47,645 nucleotides of DNA, taken from NCBI GenBank assembly GCA_017469935.1, contig JAFUFL010000045.1, positions 1 through 47,645 of the forward strand, in the 5' to 3' direction. This DNA comes from Lachnospiraceae bacterium (GTDB lineage Bacteria > Bacillota > Clostridia > Lachnospirales > Lachnospiraceae). A program made the translations under genes and the position numbers. The notes below the pieces were generated by a model. It searched no databases, was not told the DNA's origin, and was given only the letters and a program-made list of their open reading frames with translations. This document shows, one piece after another, positions 7,718 to 15,482 of this stretch. Position 1 is the stretch's first letter; each line of letters begins with the position of its first letter.

Positions 7718-8215
7718 ATGAATTACAGTCCAGAATACAAGGAGGCAATCCTTCGCCGGATGCTTCCTCCGAACAACGAATCCATCACCAAGATCGCAAA
7801 AGAGGAAGGGCTCTCAGAACAGACACTCCGCAACTGGCGGGATAAAGCCAGAAAGGAAGGGTACGCTGCTCCTGGAAAGGATGCTGCTCCTGACGACTGG
7901 AGCACACAGGATAAATTCCTTATTGTTGTAGAAACCGCCAGCCTTAACGAGACCGAGCTGGCTGAGTATGCCCGTAAAAAAGGCCTGTACGTTGAACAGA
8001 TCAAGGCCTGGAAAGATGCCTGCATGAATGCCAACGGAGGCATCGCAAAGGAAGCTGCACGACTCAACCGTGAACTAAAGGATTCCCAAAAAGAGCGTAA
8101 GAAACTCGAAAAGGAACTCCAGCGAAAGGAGAAAGCCCTGGCGGAAGCTGCGGCCCTGCTCGTGTTGTCAAAAAAAGCAAATGCGATCTGGGGGGATCCA
8201 GAGGACGGTCAATAA
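7718..8215 (+). CDS. IS3-family transposase OrfA (HTH protein)
   Basis: The 165-residue product begins with a helix-turn-helix of the IS3 OrfA type (NYSPEYKEAILRRML followed by ITKIAKEEGLSEQTLRNWRDKA) and ends in a long coiled coil (ELKDSQKERKKLEKELQRKE). It binds the IS ends and regulates transposition. The start at 7718 is chosen because GGAAGGAG lies eight bases upstream; an open extension to 7655 lacks such a site. A programmed -1 frameshift near the C-terminus at AAAAAAAG would fuse it to OrfB. Confidence 0.88.
   Translation: MNYSPEYKEAILRRMLPPNNESITKIAKEEGLSEQTLRNWRDKARKEGYAAPGKDAAPDDWSTQDKFLIVVETASLNETELAEYARKKGLYVEQIKAWKDACMNANGGIAKEAARLNRELKDSQKERKKLEKELQRKEKALAEAAALLVLSKKANAIWGDPEDGQ
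8170..8177 (+). promoter_or_regulatory. Programmed -1 ribosomal frameshift site (A7G)
   Basis: The orfA frame reads TCA AAA AAA GCA, a canonical A-AAA-AAA-G slippery heptamer. Slipping back one base enters a frame that is open without stops to the end of orfB at 9303, as in other IS3 elements that make an OrfAB fusion. Confidence 0.85.
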
Positions 8216-9303
8216 GCGCCGCAGATCGCAGTGCGGCTATACAGCTTATTGACGAGGCCGTAAATAACGGAGCACGGTTATCAAAAGCCTGTGAACGACT
8301 CGGGATCACCGAACGTACTTATTACAGGTGGCAGTCATTGAACAAGGAACACCATTCTTATGAGGACCGCCGTGCATATGCTGACCATTCTGATCCGGTA
8401 AATAAGCTGACACCGGAAGAACGGCAGAAAGTGATCAACACCGTCAATGAGGAGCGTTTTGCAAGCATGCCTCCGTGCGAGATCGTTCCTGCCCTGGCAG
8501 ACGAAGGCGAGTATATTGCTTCAGAATCAACGTTTTACCGCATCCTTCGTGAGGAGAAGATGCAAAATCATCGCGGACGGAGTCAGGAACCCGGGAAGCA
8601 AGGAAAACCCACCTCCTATGTTGCAACGGCCCCTAATCAGGTTTGGACTTGGGACATCACATATCTCAGGGGCCCGGTAAAGGGATTCTTCTTCTACTTA
8701 TATCTGATTATCGACCTCTTCAGCCGTGACATTGTTGGCTGGGAGGTTTGGGAAGAAGAGTCAGCTGAGCATGCCAGCGTACTGATCAGGCGTACATGCC
8801 TTGCACAGGGAAGACTGACAACAATGCCCCTTGTTCTTCATTCAGATAATGGAAGTCCAATGAAAGGCACCACTATGCTGGAAACGCTGTATGCGCTGGG
8901 GATAACCCCATCCAACAGCAGACCACGAGTCAGCAACGACAACCCATACTCCGAATCCCTGTTCAAGACGCTCAAGTATCGGCCAAACTACCAGCCAAAG
9001 GGCTTCGAAAGTCTTGAAGAAGCACGTGAGTGGTGCAGCATCTTCGTACATTGGTACAGATACGAGCATCATCACAGCGGCATTAAATTCCTCACTCCGG
9101 CTGACCGCCATGCGGGGAAAAGCGAGGAGATCCTTGCAAAACGTGCGAAAGTATACGAATCTGCAAAAGCCGCTCATCCGGAACGCTGGAATGGACGTGA
9201 CACTCGTAACTGGAGTAACATCGAAGAGGTATACCTGAATCCGGACAAAAAATATGAAGTAACAGAAACCGATGGTAATAGCCAGGAAGCAAAAGCTTCA
9301 TAA
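8176..9303 (+). CDS. IS3-family transposase OrfB (DDE integrase), expressed as OrfAB fusion
   Basis: The frame is open from the slippery site. It shows the HTH_21-like segment LGITERTYYRWQSL, then the rve integrase core with the three acidic catalytic residues in WDITYL, HSDNG and YSESLFKTLK. The C-terminal HWYRYEHHHSGI motif is typical of IS3 OrfB. It cuts and joins IS ends. No good independent start with a ribosome site is visible; a TTG at 8338 is possible but would remove the HTH, so production through frameshifting is most likely. The frame is intact, so the element may be active. Confidence 0.88.
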   Translation, partial: SKCDLGGSRGRSISAADRSAAIQLIDEAVNNGARLSKACERLGITERTYYRWQSLNKEHHSYEDRRAYADHSDPVNKLTPEERQKVINTVNEERFASMPPCEIVPALADEGEYIASESTFYRILREEKMQNHRGRSQEPGKQGKPTSYVATAPNQVWTWDITYLRGPVKGFFFYLYLIIDLFSRDIVGWEVWEEESAEHASVLIRRTCLAQGRLTTMPLVLHSDNGSPMKGTTMLETLYALGITPSNSRPRVSNDNPYSESLFKTLKYRPNYQPKGFESLEEAREWCSIFVHWYRYEHHHSGIKFLTPADRHAGKSEEILAKRAKVYESAKAAHPERWNGRDTRNWSNIEEVYLNPDKKYEVTETDGNSQEAKAS

Positions 9304-9314
9304 AGCGGCTTTAT

Positions 9315-9429
9315 CTTGCTTGATTGACCTGTACCATGAGCAGGATAAGCTGTCAATGATCGCGCAGCGACGGCAAAGCCGCTTGTCATTTACAGCTCAT
9401 TCTGTTCATGGTAGAACCGGACAAGCAAG
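9315..9429 (+). repeat. Long imperfect hairpin at the 3' end of the IS3 element
   Basis: CTTGCTTG at 9315 pairs with CAAGCAAG at 9422. Inside, the segment ACCATGAGCAGGATAAGCTG pairs with the later CAGCTCATTCTGTTCATGGT, and a tight GGCAAAGCC hairpin sits between. The stem spans over 100 bases. It could insulate the transposase from neighbouring transcription or act in transposition. Confidence 0.75.
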
Positions 9430-9458
9430 AGGAGCCCAGAGCAACAAAAGATTTCAGC

Positions 9459-9482
9459 TTTTTACTGACAACTACCTTGACA
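9459..9482 (-). repeat. Right terminal inverted repeat of the IS3 element
   Basis: Its complement begins TGTCAAGGTAGTTGTCAGT and mirrors the left end. About 155 bases of noncoding sequence separate it from the end of orfB. Confidence 0.7.
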
Positions 9483-9580
9483 ATTAGCGTTTATTTATGG
9501 GAAAAACTGGGGTTTTTCGAGATGAATTTAATCGTTAGGAAATGGCGGAAAAGATGTTTGAAACTGTGAATAGTAACCCG

Positions 9581-9591
9581 ACCTCTAGGGT
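9581..9591 (+). repeat. Single ACCTCTAGGGT repeat unit
   Basis: One isolated core lies between the IS right end and the nuclease gene, about 70 bases before the start codon. The rest of the 9304-9658 gap is IS tail, the IS end, and sequence without other recognisable features. Confidence 0.75.
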
Positions 9592-9658
9592 ATGTACATA
9601 CAAATGCACACCCCGTTTTGTACACTATTCTCAAGAGCCAAAACAGAGAGGAGCCCCC

Positions 9659-10918
9659 ATGTACCCACCCATCCATACAAGGCCGCAGGAAACATATACC
9701 TTCGACCGCCTCAAAATGCTATGGGATCGTTACCCGCAGCACCATAGAATGAGTACTTTCGCCACACTCGACGAACTTCTCGAAGAGCACGAATCCTATC
9801 AAAAGGATTTTGACGAACTCCGCGAGGAGTATATAGAAGGCCATTATGATCGATTTCTCGTACAATTATCCTGGTCAGATCTTTCCTACCGCCATGCAAC
9901 CATGAAGCTGATCGAACGGGCAGCTGCAAATGCCGAAACCGGCCCCGACGCCGTCCCGCGCTCCAACCCATATGTGGACGCCTTCATGGCCCAGTTCGCC
10001 GATCTTGACACGGACCGCAAAGCCTGCTTCCTGTTTCCCGAGAGCTTCGTCTCACAATTTTTTGTCATAGCGGAAGTCTGTAAAAAGGCAGAAATCTTCA
10101 AACCTGTCCGCAGCCTCTTCCCGGACGAAGAGAAGGTCCACTATCTGGCCGTCTTTGACAAAAATGACATGGACACCGTCCTTTTGATGTTCCACCTGCT
10201 CTACACGAACACTTCGCAGGAGGTTTTCGGCGGCTATTCCCTGTACGACTATTCGCTGCCCTGGTACCACGATCACCTGTGGGAAGGCGGAACTGTGCTC
10301 CGCTCTCCCTATCTCCCCGATCGCCTGGCAAAATATCAAAGGAACCTCCCGTTTCACCACAACCCGGTCAAAACAGTCCACGTCAGACGCAATATCGATC
10401 ACATCCTGCAGTGCGGATACTTTACCTCAGAGCTCGAATTCTTCCTGAGCCTGACCAAGGTCATCATGCCCTTCTTTCAGTGGTGGTACACTGACCTGGC
10501 CCTCTACGAGGAGAAAGACGGCCTCCGCACAAACTGGCGCCTGGCCCGAACTAAGATCAGGACCAAACTCACCGCCGAGGACGTGATCCGCCCCAAATGG
10601 AAACACGAACTGACCCTGTTCCACGCAGTACGCGGCCGCCATCCCGATACGCTCTACCAATACCGCCCCGAATGGCTCGGCCGCCAAAGCCTGGACCTGT
10701 ATATCCCGTCCCTCAGGACCGCGATCGAATACCAGGGCGTCCAACACTACCTTCCCGTCGAATTCTTCGGCGGAGAGGAGGCGCTAGCGCAGCGCAAACT
10801 TTTAGACAGTCAAAAAAGAGAACTATGCATCGCTAACCAGGTTCGCCTGATCGAATGGCCTTACAGCGTCGACCCGACCGAAGCCAACATACAAAAAATG
10901 CTCTCCGGAGAAACTTGA
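9659..10918 (+). CDS. Uncharacterised protein with C-terminal PD-(D/E)XK-type nuclease-like domain
   Basis: The 419-residue protein has an N-terminal 300-residue helical region without a recognised domain, then a compact C-terminal segment: LDLYIPSLRTAIEYQGVQHY, a spacer with EFFGG, then RKLLDSQKRELCIANQVRLIEWPY. The D...ExQ pattern, a downstream Lys-containing helix and a final strand resemble restriction-endonuclease-like folds of the Vsr/DUF2726 kind, so a DNA endonuclease or repair role is plausible. It starts at 9659, where GAGGAG precedes the ATG; the frame extends upstream without a ribosome site. Its stop codon lies within the first arm of its own terminator. No methylase neighbour is visible. 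Confidence 0.6.
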   Translation: MYPPIHTRPQETYTFDRLKMLWDRYPQHHRMSTFATLDELLEEHESYQKDFDELREEYIEGHYDRFLVQLSWSDLSYRHATMKLIERAAANAETGPDAVPRSNPYVDAFMAQFADLDTDRKACFLFPESFVSQFFVIAEVCKKAEIFKPVRSLFPDEEKVHYLAVFDKNDMDTVLLMFHLLYTNTSQEVFGGYSLYDYSLPWYHDHLWEGGTVLRSPYLPDRLAKYQRNLPFHHNPVKTVHVRRNIDHILQCGYFTSELEFFLSLTKVIMPFFQWWYTDLALYEEKDGLRTNWRLARTKIRTKLTAEDVIRPKWKHELTLFHAVRGRHPDTLYQYRPEWLGRQSLDLYIPSLRTAIEYQGVQHYLPVEFFGGEEALAQRKLLDSQKRELCIANQVRLIEWPYSVDPTEANIQKMLSGET

Positions 10919-10950
10919 AATTCTCAAGTTTCTCCGGAGAGCTTGGTTTT
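10900..10950 (+). terminator. Rho-independent terminator overlapping the nuclease stop codon
   Basis: A perfect 18-bp stem (arms 10901-10918 and 10924-10941, extended by one G-C pair) with a five-base loop is followed by a T-rich stretch. The first arm is coding sequence and includes the TGA stop. Confidence 0.9.
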
Positions 10951-10954
10951 GGCC

Positions 10955-11140
10955 AGTTGAACTACCCTAGAGGTGTCTCTATGTCTGCAGTTGAACTACC
11001 CTAGAGGTGTCTCTATGTCTGTATGGAAACCACCCTAAAGGTATCTGGAAACCACCCTAAAGGTATCTGTATACCCTACCCTAGGTGTCTCTATACCCTA
11101 AAGGTGTCTCTATCATCTGTATACCCTAAAGGTGTCTCTA
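10955..11140 (-). repeat. Array of ACCCTARAGGT repeats
   Basis: About seven cores in ACCCTAAAGGT orientation are separated by short variable linkers such as TGTCTCTATGTCTG. The last linker's CTA at 11138-11140 is the complement of the TAG stop of the PTS gene. The array fills the gap between two convergent genes. Confidence 0.9.
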
Positions 11141-12676
11141 TGAAAGCATCTTTCTCAACTCATCCGCCACTTTCTGCACCTTGAGCCCAATCACGACCTG
11201 CACACTGCCCGCCCCCGGTCTGACCACGGCCTTAGCACCGGCTGCCTTTAGCATGCCTTCATTGACCGCATCCGAGTCTTTCACTTCAACACGGAGCCTT
11301 GTGACGCAGTTGTCCAGCGTCTGAATGTTCTCCCTGCCGCCGAGTCCATCCAGAATTGCATTCAAATTGAAACCTTCTACTACGATATCTTCTTTGCCAT
11401 TCTCCCCGGCGTTCTCTATTTTGTCCGTCTTCGCAGCTGCAGCCGAAGCTGTCGCCGCTTTTGCAGACTTTTCTTCATCTGCGCCGCTGCTCTCCTCCCT
11501 TCCGGGTGTTTTGAGATCAAGCGCCGTGATCATCACCCTGAAGACCAGGTAGAATACCACGAACGCAGCCAACCCTAAAGGTATGATCATCCAAGTTTTC
11601 TGCGCCGCCGGGAGCGAGGCCGAGAATACCAGATCCGTCGCACCTGCAGAAAAAGCGAACCCTGCCCGAAACCCGCTCAGCACAGTTATGTAACTGAAAA
11701 TTCCGTACAAAATTGCATAGGCAAAATATAGAACCGGCGAAGCGAACATGAACATGAATTCAAAAGGTTCCGTAATGCCGCAGACAAAAGCACAGATTGC
11801 GGTGGAAGCAACCATTCCGATGACCTGCTTCCGTTTCTCCTTAGGGGCACAGTGAACAATGGCGAGCGCCGCCCCGGGAACGCCGAACATCATGCAAGGG
11901 AAGAATCCCGACATGTACATTCCGAGCGACCACGACACATCCGCGGAAGTTTCCCCGGCCCAGAAATGCGTGATATCGCCCAGCCCGATCGTCTCAAACC
12001 AAAAAACATTGTTAAGCGCATGATGCAGCCCGACCGGAATCAGCAGTCGGTTCAAAAAAGCGTAAACGCCCGCACCGATGTTGCCCATCCCGACGATCGT
12101 AAGTCCCATTTTAACCAGTGCGCCGAACAGCGTCGGCCATACTACCATCAAAATAGCGGAAACCACCACAGATGCGATGCCGGATGCAATAACCGTGCTG
12201 CGCTTACCGCTGAAGAAGGACAGCCACTCGGGAAGCGACGTATCCTTAAACCGATTGTAGCTCGAAGCTCCGATCAATCCGGCCAGGATGCCGATGAAGG
12301 GATTCTCTATTTTGCCAAATGCAAGAAGAGTCTCCTCGCCGACAGAAAACAGCTCCAGAAACGGTTTCACATTGTCAGGCTTAAGCAACGTCGTAATCAT
12401 GAGCCAGGAAGCCAGCGCAGCGAGCGCGGACGTGCCGTCTCTCTCGTCTGCCATTCCGACGCCGACGCCCACTGCAAACAGAATTGCGATGTTGTCGATC
12501 AGTGCGCTGCCCGCCTTCACCAGAAACATTCCCAGCATCGGTATAAAACCGGCTGCTTCGCCGCCCTGCATCGTAGAGGGGCACATAAGATACCCCAGAC
12601 CCATCAATATGCCGCACAGCGGCAGACAGGCTACCGGCAGCATGATTGCCTTGCCAAGCTTTTGCAAAAATTTCAT
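11138..12676 (-). CDS. nagE: PTS sugar transporter EIICB, N-acetylglucosamine type
   Basis: The product (512 residues) carries a membrane EIIC domain of the glucose/GlcNAc superfamily. Visible features are the N-terminal MLPVACLPLCGILMGLGYL, the segment RLLIPVGLHHALNNVFWFE and the substrate-region motif GITEPFEFMFMF. An Ala/Lys-rich linker leads to an EIIB domain with the phosphorylated Cys in TLDNCVTRLRVEVKD. No EIIA domain is fused. It imports and phosphorylates an amino sugar or glucose using PEP-derived phosphate; the LGGRENI segment favours the GlcNAc branch but glucose cannot be excluded. AGGAGGGAAAT precedes the ATG. A repeat core is read in frame at 11572-11582. The gene is monocistronic between repeat arrays. 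Confidence 0.85.
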   Translation of the reverse strand: MKFLQKLGKAIMLPVACLPLCGILMGLGYLMCPSTMQGGEAAGFIPMLGMFLVKAGSALIDNIAILFAVGVGVGMADERDGTSALAALASWLMITTLLKPDNVKPFLELFSVGEETLLAFGKIENPFIGILAGLIGASSYNRFKDTSLPEWLSFFSGKRSTVIASGIASVVVSAILMVVWPTLFGALVKMGLTIVGMGNIGAGVYAFLNRLLIPVGLHHALNNVFWFETIGLGDITHFWAGETSADVSWSLGMYMSGFFPCMMFGVPGAALAIVHCAPKEKRKQVIGMVASTAICAFVCGITEPFEFMFMFASPVLYFAYAILYGIFSYITVLSGFRAGFAFSAGATDLVFSASLPAAQKTWMIIPLGLAAFVVFYLVFRVMITALDLKTPGREESSGADEEKSAKAATASAAAAKTDKIENAGENGKEDIVVEGFNLNAILDGLGGRENIQTLDNCVTRLRVEVKDSDAVNEGMLKAAGAKAVVRPGAGSVQVVIGLKVQKVADELRKMLS

Positions 12677-12724
12677 ATTTCCCTCCTCATAACCTTCGTA
12701 TACTGTACATCCCCTGCTATCATA

Positions 12725-12806
12725 ACCTCAGAGGTATCTTTTTCTTTAAAGACCTCTAAGGTGTCTCCCCCTCCTCTCAAAGACTCCCTTTGAAGACCTC
12801 TAAGGT
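12725..12806. repeat. Three ACCTCWRAGGT repeats between the PTS gene and the small-protein gene
   Basis: Cores at 12725-12735 (ACCTCAGAGGT), about 12752 and 12796-12806 (ACCTCTAAGGT) lie upstream of the PTS gene and just past the stop of the 95-residue gene. A CTTTAAAG/AAAGACTC-rich spacer separates them. Confidence 0.8.
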
Positions 12807-12826
12807 ATCTAAGCTACCTAGCCGCC

Positions 12827-13114
12827 CTATCCTCGTTCCAGTTCAAATAAAAAAATCTCATAGGCATCATCTTCTCCATCTAACAATGGCGAATTTTCTC
12901 CGCCCCCATTCGTGCTGCGCCTCATGGAAGCATAAGCAAACTCACCATATTCAATGATATCCATATCATAAAGAGGAAGACCGACTTCTGTACTAATCCT
13001 GCAAAACTCCCCTAAAGAGTTAGGATGGTCCCTGGTTGCCAGCAAAGCCTCTTTCAGCGCCGGATCACGAAGCGCCCTTTTCCTGAGTGCTTCAAGAGTT
13101 TCCGCAACATTCAT
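12827..13114 (-). CDS. Small conserved protein, Nif11-like
   Basis: The 95-residue product has an N-terminal helical pattern (ALRDPALKEALLAT, then SLGEFCRISTEVGLPLY) that resembles the Nif11 leader-peptide fold used by some RiPP precursors. A distinctive MRRSTNGGGENSPLL segment and an acidic tail follow. No modification enzyme or transporter is adjacent, and the Gly-rich motif sits late, so a peptide-precursor role is only a possibility. GAAGGAG lies about eight bases before the ATG. Repeats flank both sides. Confidence 0.55.
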   Translation of the reverse strand: MNVAETLEALRKRALRDPALKEALLATRDHPNSLGEFCRISTEVGLPLYDMDIIEYGEFAYASMRRSTNGGGENSPLLDGEDDAYEIFLFELERG

Positions 13115-13171
13115 AGATTTTTCTCCTTCAGATTTATTGGTCTTCTTAAATTATACATCAAACATCAAATA

Positions 13172-13285
13172 ACCCTAAAGCTCCTCAATTACTATCTCCC
13201 CATTACCCCAAAGGTCGAGTCACCCCGGAGGTCAAGTCAGCTCATCCCATTACCCCAAAGGTCGAGTCACCCCAAAGGTCGAGTC
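13172..13285 (-). repeat. Array of ACCCCAAAGGTCGAGTC repeats
   Basis: Four good copies of ACCCC(A/G)(A/G)AGGTC(G/A)AGTC plus one degenerate core sit between two divergent genes. The block of two units with the ATTACCCC prefix is itself duplicated (about 13191 and 13250). Confidence 0.87.
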
Positions 13286-13391
13286 AGCTCCCGTTTTTAT
13301 CCTTGAACCCCCAAAAAATCCGTGATAACATATAAAAATCAGATCTGACGCCGTCTTTCTTCTTAATGGCAGGCGCAGCTTCTCATTTCAT

Positions 13392-13425
13392 AGTGCCTGC
13401 GCTTAGCTATCAGCTGTAAGGCACT
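13392..13425. repeat. Hairpin upstream of the transposase gene, candidate left element end
   Basis: AGTGCCT (13392-13398) pairs with AGGCACT (13419-13425), with an inner AGCT/AGCT pairing. The segment AGTGCCTGCGCTTAG is repeated as AGTGCCTGCTTAG directly after the transposase stop (14313), so these copies may mark the ends of the transposase unit. Confidence 0.55.
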
Positions 13426-13562
13426 CGATTTCTTAAAGTTTCCTGCAGGCTTCTCTGCAAAACTTCAACACTAACACTATTTTCTACAATTCACAAAAGG
13501 TTGTCTTTATTTCTGAATATTGTACAACTGTCTACAAAAGAAAGGTTAAAAAGGTCACGTCT

Positions 13563-14312
13563 ATGGCAACTCCCAAACGCAAAATCAGCCCTCTTGGCAT
13601 TTACCACATCACTGTCCGCGGTATCAACAAACAGGATATCTTTGAGAATGCAGCTGACTTCGAAAAGTATTTGGAAATCCTTCACAAATATGAAACAATC
13701 TGCGATTTCAAGCTCCTCGGCTACTGCCTGATGTCAAATCACGTCCACCTCGTCATAAAAGTCGGTAAAATGCCTCTCGGCCGCATTTTCCAGCACATCT
13801 CTCCAAGCTATGTGTATTACTACAACCAAAAATATGCGCGCGTCGGCAGTCTGTTCCAGTCCCCTTTCAAGAGCAGGCCGATCAACAGCGAGAGCCAGCT
13901 CCTCACAGTCATCCGTTATGTACACCAGAATCCGGTCAAAGCTGGAATCTGCAAGAAGCCAAAAGATTACAAATACAGCAGCTATCCCAATTACTACGCC
14001 AATCAACTCATTGACGCCAGTTTTGTGCAATCCTTCGTGAGCAGGAAAGATTTTTTCAGCTTCAATTGTGCCCCTAACAACGACCACTGCCTGGATATCG
14101 ACGACGAAAAGCCTCGTCTCAATGATGAGCGTGCCAAAGAAATTATGTATAACATTTCCGGTTGCAGTAACGTGACGCAATTCCAAGCATTGGAGAAAGA
14201 CAAGCGTGACCGGGCACTACGGGAAATGTGGAAAGCCGGTATTTCGATGAACCGGGCCAACAGAATGACAGGCATCTCCTACGGCATAATCAGAAAAGCC
14301 GTTAAGTTCTAG
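13563..14312 (+). CDS. REP-associated tyrosine transposase-like protein (Y1/HUH family, RAYT-type)
   Basis: The product is 249 residues, a normal length for this family. It shows the Y1_Tnp/RAYT features: N-terminal GIYHITVRGINKQDIF, the HUH metal-binding motif in MSNHVHLVIKV (about residues 57-67), the segment VYYYNQKYARVGSLFQSPFKS with candidate nucleophile tyrosines, and HQNPVKAGICKKPKDYKYSS. A C-terminal helix-turn-helix-like part (MNRANRMTGISYGIIRKAV) follows. Relatives cut single-stranded DNA at hairpins and are tied to the spread of short palindromic REP elements. It is intact, with AAAGGTCA upstream of the ATG, and lies among arrays of short palindromic repeats. Whether it acts on those repeats is inference. 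Confidence 0.85.
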   Translation: MATPKRKISPLGIYHITVRGINKQDIFENAADFEKYLEILHKYETICDFKLLGYCLMSNHVHLVIKVGKMPLGRIFQHISPSYVYYYNQKYARVGSLFQSPFKSRPINSESQLLTVIRYVHQNPVKAGICKKPKDYKYSSYPNYYANQLIDASFVQSFVSRKDFFSFNCAPNNDHCLDIDDEKPRLNDERAKEIMYNISGCSNVTQFQALEKDKRDRALREMWKAGISMNRANRMTGISYGIIRKAVKF

Positions 14313-14341
14313 AGTGCCTGCTTAGTTAATATTTTGCCAAA
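14313..14341 (+). repeat. Candidate right end of the transposase unit with a CAAAATA palindrome
   Basis: Directly after the stop codon lies AGTGCCTGCTTAG, matching the upstream hairpin region. It is followed by TATTTTGCCAAAATA, a perfect palindrome made of the heptamer that recurs throughout the window. Confidence 0.5.
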
Positions 14342-14363
14342 ATACTGACCTCCTGGAAGATTG

Positions 14364-14390
14364 AGCGAGAGATCTAACAGATCGCTCGCT
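14364..14390. repeat. Strong 12-bp hairpin downstream of the transposase
   Basis: AGCGAG-A-GATCT pairs with AGATC-G-CTCGCT across an AAC loop with one mismatch. No T-run follows, so it is not a standard terminator. It could be a recognition hairpin for the neighbouring transposase. Confidence 0.65.
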
Positions 14391-14448
14391 ATTAACCATG
14401 CCTGCTCATGAGTTTCCCCTCAACGCCAAGGCCTCTCCCAACCTCTAA

Positions 14449-14531
14449 ACCTCTAGGGTGGCTCTTCCCCCTCCCCCGGCCTTCCTTTCCCCGACCTTTA
14501 GGGTCCTTGTTTGATCAAGACCTCTAGGGTA
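14449..14531 (+). repeat. Three ACCTYTAGGGT repeats
   Basis: Cores at 14449-14459, 14494-14504 and 14521-14531 lie between the transposase and the terminator of the convergent lipoprotein gene, separated by C-rich spacer. Confidence 0.85.
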
Positions 14532-14555
14532 ATTCACCAGGTAATTCGCCAAACA

Positions 14556-14586
14556 AAAAGCACCCCAGCCAACAAGCCGGGGCACT
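14556..14586 (-). terminator. Rho-independent terminator of the lipoprotein gene
   Basis: On the minus strand GTGCCCCGGC pairs with GCTGGGGTGC (G-U pairs allowed) and is followed by five T. Confidence 0.85.
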
Positions 14587-14600
14587 TCTTCTAAACCTTA

Positions 14601-15482
14601 TTACTGTGCAAGAATTGCCGTAATATGCGGGTTCGGTCCGTTATACCAGTACAGGAAACCTTCCATATCGATAACATCACCGACGTGAAGATCTTCAACT
14701 GCCTTATAGACGTCAGTATCAGGTCCGCAGAGATAAGACTCTACAGTGAACGTATAAGTCTGTCCATTGAGTGAAACGTTGAAATACAGATCAGTGTCAG
14801 CTCCTCTTTCTCCGGTTCCTTCACTATTATAAGTGAAAGCAACTTCCTTACCGTCTTTGTCCAGAATAGGGTTACCATCTTTATCGGTCCTTGCTTCCAC
14901 AGTCATGCCCTTGAAAACAACCTTCTTATTCATCTTGCTCGCAAGCTCATCAGTTCCAAGAAGCGCTGTAACGTCTTCTGCCTCAGCAATGAAATCGCCA
15001 TCAACGAACATCCATGCTTCAATATCAACGACTTCAATTTCACCGGACCATTCAGACTTATATCCCTTGACCTTAATTGTTTTGCCGGTTTCCATCAGCT
15101 CATATTCCTTCTCCGTGCAAGGAAGCTGGTACAGGAAATAAGCGCCGCCCTTATCATCCTGCAGGTAAACATTGGCGGTTCCTGCACCATCCTGCACATA
15201 ATAGGACTGCTTGCCCTGAATCGAGCCCTGAATAATGACTTCCGAGTCTGTTGCTGCTGCAATATAATCCTCATAGCTCATAGGCTCCTCGGGAATATTA
15301 GCCTCAGTCTCCTCTGTCTCCATGACAGTGCTCTCCACGGTTTCTGCCGTCTCTTCTGCAGGATTCGCCTCTTCCGTCTGCGTTTCAGCTGCAGGGGTAG
15401 AATTGCTGCTGTTGCCACCGCCGCATGCTACTGCCGCCAGCATCATTGCACCGGTCAGCATAATGACAATTGCTTTTTTCAT
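14601..15482 (-). CDS. Secreted lipoprotein with OB-fold-like domains
   Basis: The 293-residue product starts MKKAIVIMLTGAMMLAAVAC, a lipoprotein signal peptide with the acylated Cys in AVAC. An acidic Thr/Glu linker (residues 25-65) follows. The body contains two regions resembling OB-fold repeats: SEVIIQGSIQGKQSYYVQDG with VIIQG and VKGYKSEW, and a second with VVFKGMTVEA. OB-fold lipoproteins of this type bind nucleic acid or other ligands at the surface, but the ligand is unknown. The start at 15482 has GGAGG five bases upstream; the longer in-frame start lacks one. A TATAAT box lies about 110 bases upstream. Confidence 0.7.
   Translation of the reverse strand: MKKAIVIMLTGAMMLAAVACGGGNSSNSTPAAETQTEEANPAEETAETVESTVMETEETEANIPEEPMSYEDYIAAATDSEVIIQGSIQGKQSYYVQDGAGTANVYLQDDKGGAYFLYQLPCTEKEYELMETGKTIKVKGYKSEWSGEIEVVDIEAWMFVDGDFIAEAEDVTALLGTDELASKMNKKVVFKGMTVEARTDKDGNPILDKDGKEVAFTYNSEGTGERGADTDLYFNVSLNGQTYTFTVESYLCGPDTDVYKAVEDLHVGDVIDMEGFLYWYNGPNPHITAILAQ

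Larger units (their letters stand above)
7644..9482 (+). mobile_element. IS3-family insertion sequence
   Basis: The element contains overlapping orfA and orfB joined by an A7G slippery site and ends in imperfect inverted repeats. The left end begins TGTTAGGCTAGATGTCAGT (7644 on). The complement of the right end reads TGTCAAGGTAGTTGTCAGT (ending 9482), matching at 17 of 24 positions. No clear target duplication is seen at these boundaries. At about 1.84 kb it is long for IS3 because of a 180-bp tail holding a large hairpin. The CAAAATA motif common elsewhere in the window is absent from it, consistent with recent arrival. Confidence 0.82.

Noticed and set aside
7639-9490. Target-site duplication around the IS3 element
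   Set aside because: The bases just outside the two inverted repeats do not match.
14364-14390. Intrinsic terminator of the RAYT-like gene
   Set aside because: The stem is strong but no T-run follows on either strand.
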